The notes under the pieces were generated by a model. It was not told the origin of the DNA. It ran no database searches and saw nothing but the letters and a program-made list of their open reading frames with translations. 64,000 nucleotides of DNA from an uncultured Clostridia bacterium (GTDB lineage: Bacteria > Bacillota > Clostridia > Lachnospirales > Anaerotignaceae): the NCBI GenBank assembly GCA_902477755.1, contig CABSIK010000005.1:106225-170224 (forward strand). Reading direction: 5' to 3'. Shown here one piece after another: positions 9,561-15,805 of this stretch (position 1 is the first letter of the stretch; each line of letters begins with the position of its first letter). The position numbers and the translations under genes were made by a program.

Positions 9561-10274
9561 ATGAACTATTCTTTTTATTCCAGTGCTGTTGGAGCAGGAA
9601 GCATGCAGAATAGGCTGGATGTTGTATCAAATAATATTTCAAATGTATCAACAACTGGTTATAAATCGCAAAATGGGTATTTTGGAGAGCTAGTATATAA
9701 AAAAATACGTGCCACAGAAGGAGATAATGGAAACACTACCTATGGCGCTGGCGTAAAATTGAAGGAAACAGATACGAATTTTCTTCAAGGGAATCTGACA
9801 CAAACGGGTATGCCTTTGGATTATGCCATTCAGGGAGACGGTTTTTTTGCCCTTTATGATCCTAGAACCCAGACTACATCTTATACACGAGATGGCAGTT
9901 TTCAAATGTCTCAGCAACAAAATGGAGCGTTTTATCTTACAGACAGCGAGGGCAAATGGGTGTTGGATGAGAATAGGAATCCCATTGTCGTGGAAAATAT
10001 GGAGGATGAACACCAGATTGGTGTTTTTGTATTTGCGCAAAAATCGGGAATGGTTCATCTGGGGAATAATGAGTTTCAGGCAACAGAAAAAAACGGCAAT
10101 CCTGTTGTGCAGGAGGATGAAGGCGTTCTTGTGAGAGGTGCTCTGGAGGATTCCAATGTAGATTTGATGAAAGAAATTACAGATATGATGGAGATTCAAA
10201 GAGTTTATCAAATGTCTGTAAAAATGGTTCAAACATCAGACGAAGTTGAGAATACAGTAAATAACCTCAGATAA
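9561..10274 (+). CDS. flgG: Flagellar basal-body rod protein FlgG (FlhP type)
   Basis: This is the second rod/hook-family protein of the pair. It has the N-terminal rod motif (NRLDVVSNNISNVSTTGYKS), the internal DGFFALYDPRTQTTSYTRDG segment and the C-terminal NVDLMKEITDMMEIQRVYQM motif. The ATG at 9561 follows GGGGGTGA with good spacing; a longer start would overlap the upstream gene and lack a ribosome-binding site. It is 237 residues long. Confidence 0.91.
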   Translation: MNYSFYSSAVGAGSMQNRLDVVSNNISNVSTTGYKSQNGYFGELVYKKIRATEGDNGNTTYGAGVKLKETDTNFLQGNLTQTGMPLDYAIQGDGFFALYDPRTQTTSYTRDGSFQMSQQQNGAFYLTDSEGKWVLDENRNPIVVENMEDEHQIGVFVFAQKSGMVHLGNNEFQATEKNGNPVVQEDEGVLVRGALEDSNVDLMKEITDMMEIQRVYQMSVKMVQTSDEVENTVNNLR

Positions 10275-10291
10275 AGAAATGGGGGAATCAT

Positions 10292-10918
10292 ATGACTATT
10301 TCAAGATATGAAGATATTAATGGCATTGGGATGGATGCGTTAAAAGAAATTGGGAGCATAGGTACAGGAAATGCTGCAACAGCTCTTTCTAAGGTGCTTT
10401 CAAAAAAAGTAAAAATGTCTGTGCCAGAAGTAAAGGTCATAGATTTTAATAAAGCAATGTATGAGTTTGGCGGCCCTGAGACCATTGTTGCAGGTGTGCT
10501 GGTTAATTTTACTGGCGAAATAAATGGTATGATGCTTTATATACAGGAATTAAATTCTACCAATACGGTTCTGGAATGTTTGATGGGCAAAAAAATAGAG
10601 AATTTCTTGGAGCTGGATGAAATGGAATTATCCTCTCTGATAGAAGTAGGGAATATTATTATTTCTTCTTATATTAGTGCCATCTCTACCCTGACGGGAA
10701 TTCAGCTCAAGCCTTCTGTTCCAGAGGTGGCTGTAAACATGCTTGGTGGAATCATGAATGTTCCAATTGCTCAATATGGCTACAAAACAGATAAGCTCAT
10801 GACAATCGGAGGAAAACTGAGCTGTGAACAACAGGAGATGTGCAGCAATTTGATTTTAATGCCGGACATCGAGAGTTTAAATTATTTGATGGAAAAGTTA
10901 GGTGTTACATGTGAATAA
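10292..10918 (+). CDS. cheC: CheY-P phosphatase CheC
   Basis: CheC removes phosphate from CheY and acts in adaptation together with CheD. It has two related helices that normally carry E-x-x-N active sites. The second site is intact (E118, N121), but the first reads E19-I-G-S22, so the asparagine is replaced by serine. The length of 208 residues is typical. It overlaps the start of cheD, which agrees with translational coupling of the partners. Confidence 0.95.
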   Translation: MTISRYEDINGIGMDALKEIGSIGTGNAATALSKVLSKKVKMSVPEVKVIDFNKAMYEFGGPETIVAGVLVNFTGEINGMMLYIQELNSTNTVLECLMGKKIENFLELDEMELSSLIEVGNIIISSYISAISTLTGIQLKPSVPEVAVNMLGGIMNVPIAQYGYKTDKLMTIGGKLSCEQQEMCSNLILMPDIESLNYLMEKLGVTCE

Positions 10919-11393
10919 ATCTTATACAGTAGGTATTGCGGATATGAAGTTATGTCGTACGCAAGGAACCCTTGTGACCTTTGCCTTAGGCTCCTGTGTA
11001 GGTATTTGCATGTACGATCCAGAAATCAAATTAGCAGGATTACTTCATATCATGCTTCCCAAAAAAAATCCGCAGGATAAAAACATTCTCAAATACGCGG
11101 ATACAGGAATACCAGAGATGATTCGGAAAATGGAAGCTTTTGGAGCCATAAGAGGAAGAATGGTGGCGAAAATAGCTGGCGGAGCTAAAATGTTTGCATT
11201 TGCGGCAGGCAATAGCGCCATTGACCACATTGGTGATAGAAATGTGGAAAGTGTAAAAGAAGTCCTGAGAAAAGAACGAATACGGCTCCTGAGAGAGGAC
11301 GTAGGAGGAAATTATGCAAGGACGTTATACTTCGATGTGGCAACGGGAGAGGCTATGGTAAAAACCTTTGGCAAAGGAGAAGTAAAGCTATAA
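10911..11393 (+). CDS. cheD: Chemoreceptor glutamine deamidase CheD
   Basis: CheD deamidates receptor glutamines and binds CheC. Counting from the GTG at 10911, the Cys-His-Thr triad is visible: T23, C29 (in LGSCVGI) and H46 (in GLLHIMLP), with the same spacing as known CheD proteins. An ATG 9 bp upstream is an alternative start. The gene overlaps the cheC stop region. The length is 160 residues. Confidence 0.94.
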   Translation: MNKSYTVGIADMKLCRTQGTLVTFALGSCVGICMYDPEIKLAGLLHIMLPKKNPQDKNILKYADTGIPEMIRKMEAFGAIRGRMVAKIAGGAKMFAFAAGNSAIDHIGDRNVESVKEVLRKERIRLLREDVGGNYARTLYFDVATGEAMVKTFGKGEVKL

Positions 11394-11421
11394 TTAATTC
11401 ATGATTGTTTTTACGAAATCC

Positions 11422-11448
11422 TTATTTTTTTATTCTGAATGACGATAT
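11422..11448 (+). promoter_or_regulatory. Sigma-28 promoter candidate upstream of cheV
   Basis: TTAT, 15 bp, then GACGATAT. The same layout occurs at four other flagellar/chemotaxis starts in this window. It would drive cheV and the EAL/HDOD gene separately from the early operon. The -10 matches the Bacillus SigD form GCCGATAT in seven of eight bases; the -35 is TTAT instead of TAAA. Confidence 0.6.
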
Positions 11449-11469
11449 TAAAAGAGAGGAGGGTTTGTC

Positions 11470-12393
11470 ATGAGTGATTGTACATCTAATACGGGAATTT
11501 TATTAGAATCTGGAACAAATGAAATAGAAATTATGGAGTTTACCATTGATGGCAACCTTTATGGCATCAATGTGGCGAAAGTAAGAGAAATAATTATGGC
11601 AGACAAGGTAAAACCCATGCCCCATACACATCCAGCGGTAGAAGGGATTTTTAAGCCAAGAGACATTATGCTGACGGTTGTGGATTTGCCAATGTATCTA
11701 ACAGGGGTGCCATCTGAGAAACAAGATCGTGATTTGTTTATTATAACGAATTTTAACAGCTTGTTTATCGCCTTTCGCGTACATACAGTAGAAGGGATTT
11801 ATCGCATTTCTTGGGAAGCCATCAAAAAGCCGGATAAGGTCATCACAAGCGGTGAAGACGGTGTGGCAACAGGGATTGCTCAATGTGGGAACAATCTTGT
11901 GACAATTCTGGACTTTGAAAAGATTGTTGCGGAAATCGCGCCTGAAACAGGAATAAAGCTGGAAGAAATCGACAGAATGGGAGCAAGGGAGAGAAATAAT
12001 TCACCAATTGTAGTTGTGGAAGACTCTATTTTGCTTTCCAGAATGATTATGGAAGCTTTGTCAAAAGCAGGATATACAGATGTTACAAAATTTGATAATG
12101 GTCAGGAAGCTTGGGATTATTTGAAGTCTTTCAGAGATGAAGGAAATGTGAAAGAGAAAGTAGCTTTGGTTATTACCGATATTGAAATGCCCATGATGGA
12201 TGGTCATAGATTGACGAAGCTTGTAAAAACGGATGAAAAGCTGAAAGGGATTCCCATTGTTATTTTTTCTTCTTTGATTAATCATGAAATGGAGATCAAA
12301 GGAAGGGAACTTGGAGCGGATGAACAGTTGTCCAAACCGGAAATTGGCCATCTGGTAGAAGTGATTGATGGCTTATTGGAACGGAGCAAATGA
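11470..12393 (+). CDS. cheV: Chemotaxis coupling protein CheV (CheW-receiver fusion)
   Basis: This is a 307-residue fusion of a CheW-like coupling domain (about 18-165, beginning EIMEFTIDGNLYGINVAKV) and a CheY-type receiver (about 180-305, with VVVEDS, the acceptor region VITDIEMPMMDG and a late conserved Lys in LSKPE). CheV couples receptors to CheA and contributes to adaptation. It has its own sigma-28 promoter candidate 22 bp before the start codon and a strong GAGAGGAGGG site. A separate cheW lies at 28140-28619. Confidence 0.94.
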   Translation: MSDCTSNTGILLESGTNEIEIMEFTIDGNLYGINVAKVREIIMADKVKPMPHTHPAVEGIFKPRDIMLTVVDLPMYLTGVPSEKQDRDLFIITNFNSLFIAFRVHTVEGIYRISWEAIKKPDKVITSGEDGVATGIAQCGNNLVTILDFEKIVAEIAPETGIKLEEIDRMGARERNNSPIVVVEDSILLSRMIMEALSKAGYTDVTKFDNGQEAWDYLKSFRDEGNVKEKVALVITDIEMPMMDGHRLTKLVKTDEKLKGIPIVIFSSLINHEMEIKGRELGADEQLSKPEIGHLVEVIDGLLERSK

Positions 12394-12430
12394 GGTTTGA
12401 AGTGCATGATTGCTGGAGAGGGTGATGAAA

Positions 12431-13672
12431 ATGCATAGATATATTGTAAGACAGCCAGTAAAGGATCATGTAGGAACCACATATGGATATGAGATTTTGT
12501 TTCATGTGGAAAATGAACATGATAAAATGATGAAGGACTATGCAGCGGCAGATTCTATATTTATGTTTTTGCTGCAAAATTCAGGAAAGCTGTCTGCTTC
12601 TGAAACTGTTTTTATGACATTCACCATGAATTTATTGTTAAAGAATACTCCAAAATTATTCAAGCCAGACCGTCTGGTCATACAGATTGATGACAGTGTC
12701 ATCATACATCCTCTGGCTGCGAATATTATAAAAAGGTACCGAGAGGAAGGGTATCAATTTTGTATCAATGACTTTCAGTATTCTCCTAGATATTTTTCTT
12801 TTTTGGAGTTGGTGGATTATCTAAAGATCGACGCAGGTGTAATTGATAAAGAAATGGCCATGAATAATCTATTGAGATTGGGCAGCGGTTTTCATAAAAA
12901 ATGCATTATTACAGGTATCAATAATGCTTCAGTTTATGAAAAAGTAAAAGAACTGCCGGCTGATTATTATCAAGGCAGTTTTGTTGCAGAAGCCATGGCT
13001 GTAAAGGCCAATAAAGCAGAGTTTTTGCAGAGTAATTTTTTCCAGCTATTGGTTGCAGTTACAGGAAATGAACCCAATCTGGATGAAATAGAGGAAATTA
13101 TTACGAGGGATGCAGCCCTTACATATGCCATTTTAAAAATGGTCAATTCCGTGCATTTTGCCTTAAGACACAGAACTGCATCTGTAAAGCAGGCATTGAC
13201 CATATTGGGCTTGAATCAGTTGAAGCAGTGGGTATATTTGCTGAGTTTTGAACAGAAGGATTATGCAGGCAACGCATCAGAAGATATTTTAAAAATTTCT
13301 TTCCAGAGAGCAAACTTTTGTCAGCAGCTTGTTCAGTTTATCAAACATATCAATATTAACAAATCAGATGCATATCTTTTGGGTATGTTTTCTACCATTG
13401 AATGTTTAGTCGATGCTCCGGCGCAGGAAGTCATCAATGAAATTCCGCTGGCGGAAGAAGTAAAAGATGCGATTATTTCTCGCAAGGGAAAATGCGGCAC
13501 ATTGCTCCAGCTGGTATTATGCTATGAGAATGCAGATTGGGAAGGTATTTCTCAATATGCCAAGAGTTTGGAAATTCCCATGGATGTTTTGGCACAGGTA
13601 TACTTTGACTGCGTAGAACATGTGAACGAAATTTGGAATAGTATGTTAAATCAGCAAATAGAAGAAGAATAA
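12431..13672 (+). CDS. Degenerate EAL plus HDOD domain protein (YuxH-like)
   Basis: The N-terminal 200 residues align with an EAL fold, but the catalytic signatures are lost: YEIL at the EAL position and IND at the DDF position. It is therefore unlikely to hydrolyse cyclic di-GMP. The C-terminal half is an HDOD domain (about 210-400, with LTYAILKMVNSVHFA and KQALTILGLNQLKQW). YuxH-type proteins have this order and are signalling proteins of unclear role. The ATG at 12431 is chosen because GGAGAGGG lies 8 bp upstream; ATG 12425 is also possible. The gene is probably co-transcribed with cheV and ends at a compound terminator. Confidence 0.82.
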   Translation: MHRYIVRQPVKDHVGTTYGYEILFHVENEHDKMMKDYAAADSIFMFLLQNSGKLSASETVFMTFTMNLLLKNTPKLFKPDRLVIQIDDSVIIHPLAANIIKRYREEGYQFCINDFQYSPRYFSFLELVDYLKIDAGVIDKEMAMNNLLRLGSGFHKKCIITGINNASVYEKVKELPADYYQGSFVAEAMAVKANKAEFLQSNFFQLLVAVTGNEPNLDEIEEIITRDAALTYAILKMVNSVHFALRHRTASVKQALTILGLNQLKQWVYLLSFEQKDYAGNASEDILKISFQRANFCQQLVQFIKHININKSDAYLLGMFSTIECLVDAPAQEVINEIPLAEEVKDAIISRKGKCGTLLQLVLCYENADWEGISQYAKSLEIPMDVLAQVYFDCVEHVNEIWNSMLNQQIEEE

Positions 13673-13774
13673 AAAATACAGGCATTTAAGGGCATCTTTA
13701 TAAGAAAACAAAGCAAGCCGAAATCCTTATGGCATAGAGGATTTCAGCTTGCTTATTTTTTTGCCTGTATTTTT
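13672..13774. terminator. Bidirectional terminator with a reduced repeat element nested inside
   Basis: Arms AAAAATACAGGCA (13672-13684) and TGCCTGTATTTTT (13762-13774) are perfectly complementary and enclose a second strong hairpin (AAGCAAGCCGAAATCCT with AGGATTTCAGCTTGCTT). That inner hairpin is followed by a T-run. The site separates two converging genes, so it can stop transcription from both sides. Confidence 0.8.
13686..13762 (-). repeat. Intergenic two-hairpin element, copy 1 (3' half only, reversed)
   Basis: The segment is the reverse complement of the right half of the element seen in full at 40142, 42631, 45737 and 47423. The GATGCCC(C)TTAA end and the TTTTCTTATAAAGA arm are conserved. 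The stem reads AAGCAAGC/GCTTGCTT instead of the usual AAGAAAGC/GCTTTCTT, a change made on both sides that keeps pairing. Confidence 0.75.
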
Positions 13775-14706
13775 TAGTGCCGTGGATTATTGATGACAGT
13801 CAAACATGCTTTTGTCAGTTCAGTCATCAAAAGCAGTTTATATTTGCTTTCATAGAAAGAGATAAAGGGAACAATGTTTTCGTCTGTTACCACAACATAT
13901 TTCGAAGGCAGGTTGGAAAGTGCCAATGCCATAGTGTCTGCAACACACCGCTTGCACTTACATACATGAAAGCGATCCATGTATTCATCGACCTGTTCTC
14001 GAACCAATTTTTCGTATACATTTAAAAATAAATAGTCCTGAGAATCCACAGAATCCATTGTATCTTGGTCTAGAGCTGGATGATCTGAATTCTCTATATT
14101 TTCTGAGATAGTATGATTTTCCGAAACATTAGCATCAATTTCATCGGACGGGTTTTCTGCAATTTCCGAATTTGGCGAAGCATCAATATTATCCGCGCTA
14201 AGATCCATAGAGCATTCATCAGTGGATAATGGGGATACGTCTAAATGATTTTCGGAAGTAGATATTGGAGCGGTTTTGTCGTCCGAAGGGGAATCTTGAT
14301 GCTCTTCCGTGAAGTCAGCTGGGGAAGATGCGGCGTCTATCTCGTTGGAATCAAGCTGCAAATCTGGGTTTTTCTTGTCCATATGATCTTCTTTGGAAGT
14401 ATGTTCTAAAAATTCTTTTTCCAAGCTGTTTTTTATGGCATTGGATAATGCTTCATTCTTGGCTGACTTTTCCAGACTTTTTTTAATGGTTGGATTGATT
14501 TGCGCTGCATTTTCTATTTTGGATGCGGCATTTATTTCCACAGCAGTCATCATATCAGATTCAGAAGCTTTCGCGTTTATCTCCGCATTTATTTCCGCAT
14601 TTGTCTCCGCATCTTGCTTGATTGGTTCTGTGTTAGTTTCAGACAGATGCTTGGAACCGGATATGAGATTTAGTACATGAGCCGTTTTATTGCTTTTTTT
14701 TGCCAT
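13774..14706 (-). CDS. ComFB-domain protein with long disordered linker
   Basis: The C-terminal about 85 residues match the ComFB family: a helical start (YLFLNVYEKLVREQVDEYM), the paired-cysteine segment CKCKRCVADTMALALSNLPS and YVV. In other bacteria ComFB-type domains bind or sense small signals in competence and motility regulation; the ligand here is unknown. Residues about 15-220 are low complexity, rich in S, D, N, E and A with imperfect EINA/EIDA repeats, and look unstructured. The gene follows the ParA gene by 14 bp on the same strand, so the two form an operon convergent with the chemotaxis genes. Function is not established. Confidence 0.75.
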   Translation of the reverse strand: MAKKSNKTAHVLNLISGSKHLSETNTEPIKQDAETNAEINAEINAKASESDMMTAVEINAASKIENAAQINPTIKKSLEKSAKNEALSNAIKNSLEKEFLEHTSKEDHMDKKNPDLQLDSNEIDAASSPADFTEEHQDSPSDDKTAPISTSENHLDVSPLSTDECSMDLSADNIDASPNSEIAENPSDEIDANVSENHTISENIENSDHPALDQDTMDSVDSQDYLFLNVYEKLVREQVDEYMDRFHVCKCKRCVADTMALALSNLPSKYVVVTDENIVPFISFYESKYKLLLMTELTKACLTVINNPRH

Positions 14707-14720
14707 AATAACACCTCCGC

Positions 14721-15494
14721 TTAGTTACGGATGGCGGATATTTTATCCGTCAGTTCGTTCATAAAGTGTGTGTAGTCTGCGGCAGGATTGGATTTAGGCG
14801 CATAAGTTAAAACACTCTCTCCATGAGCAGGCGCTTCGGCAACAGCAACGCCGGTTCTTATTTTCGTGTCGAAAACATGGGTGTCCAATTGAGAGGCGAT
14901 ATTTTCCGCCATTTCGCATACTTCTTTTGAAAGATTCAGTCTGGAATTATATCTGGTAAGCAAAATCCCCAAAACCTCCAAGTGGTTATTATAGAATTTT
15001 TTTACGGTATCCACGGTTTCTTTTAATTGACTGACACCTAAAAGACTTAAGATTTCAGGTGCCATAGGGATGATTAACGCATCAGAGGCAACATAGGCGT
15101 TTACTGTTAAAATGTTTAATGCTGGCGGCGTGTCAATAATGATATAGTCATAATCATTTTCTACAGAAGCGATTAAGTTTTTCAGTATAAATTCCCGACC
15201 AGCGCGGTTAAATTCAAGTTCAGCTCCGCTAAGCAGAATATTTGAAGGGATAATATCACCAAAGTCTGTATGCTGGATGATTTCCGTCAGACTTGAGTGA
15301 TTTTTCATTGCGTCATAAATTGTTGGACAGTCATCTATTTCGATTCCAAGACTGAAGCCAAGATTGCCTTGGGGATCAAGATCAATGCCAAGAACCTTCT
15401 TGTTTTGTGCGGCAAGTCCGCTGATTAAAGAAGAACAAGTCGTGGTTTTTCCCACCCCGCCTTTTTGATTTGTCAGTGTAATAATATATGCCAA
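14721..15494 (-). CDS. ParA/MinD-family ATPase
   Basis: The deviant Walker A motif KGGVGKTT follows at once after the start (AYIITLTNQKGGVGKTTTCS). A second conserved segment (YIIIDTPPALNILTVNAY) marks the ParA/Soj branch. ParA ATPases position chromosomes, plasmids or chemosensory arrays. The start is taken as the TTG at 15494, with GGGAGG 8 bp upstream and a sigma-A promoter behind it; a longer reading would add an unrelated N-terminus. No parB or parS is visible here. It is paired with a ComFB protein and lies among motility genes, so positioning of a motility or chemotaxis structure is one option; a second soj copy is another. Confidence 0.85.
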   Translation of the reverse strand: MAYIITLTNQKGGVGKTTTCSSLISGLAAQNKKVLGIDLDPQGNLGFSLGIEIDDCPTIYDAMKNHSSLTEIIQHTDFGDIIPSNILLSGAELEFNRAGREFILKNLIASVENDYDYIIIDTPPALNILTVNAYVASDALIIPMAPEILSLLGVSQLKETVDTVKKFYNNHLEVLGILLTRYNSRLNLSKEVCEMAENIASQLDTHVFDTKIRTGVAVAEAPAHGESVLTYAPKSNPAADYTHFMNELTDKISAIRN

Positions 15495-15566
15495 AGAAAA
15501 AACCTCCCAAACAAACATAATATGTGCGCTATGATTTCGCATTTTGCCGAAATATGCTGATAATTT

Positions 15567-15595
15567 ATTATAGTTGAATTCTGGCGGGAATGCAA
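15567..15595 (-). promoter_or_regulatory. Sigma-A promoter for the parA-comFB operon
   Basis: Read on the minus strand, TTGCAT (15595-15590), 17 bp, TATAAT (15572-15567). This is close to consensus and lies about 70 bp upstream of the chosen TTG start. The pair is thus likely constitutive and not part of the sigma-28 regulon. Confidence 0.7.
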
Positions 15596-15697
15596 AGTTT
15601 TATTAAAAAATACGGAGAAGAAATCACTGTAAATGAGAATGAGCCAAAATCAAAAGATATTTGCGCGGCAATAGAATATTTTTCGGTTTTGGCTTAA
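15590..15697 (+). other. Possible short ORF of 35 codons upstream of fliD
   Basis: An ATG-initiated frame encodes MQSFIKKYGEEITV and ends in a TAA within the -35 region of the fliD promoter. The composition looks protein-like (a KYGEEITVNE segment), but there is no strong ribosome-binding site and it overlaps the parA promoter. It could be a remnant of a longer gene or chance. No family is recognised. Confidence 0.25.
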
Positions 15698-15721
15698 TGA
15701 AAAAGAGGAAAATGCCGATAT
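15695..15721 (+). promoter_or_regulatory. Sigma-28 promoter for fliD-fliS
   Basis: TAAT, 15 bp, then GCCGATAT, a perfect match to the -10 of the Bacillus/clostridial SigD consensus. It lies about 85 bp before the fliD start. It is the best of the five sites found. Confidence 0.75.
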
Positions 15722-15805
15722 ATTTATATAATATATGTGACAATAAAAAGAGAGTGTGAGTTTATCTGATTGATATAGTGAATAAATTAAGGAGAGGTGT
15801 GTATT

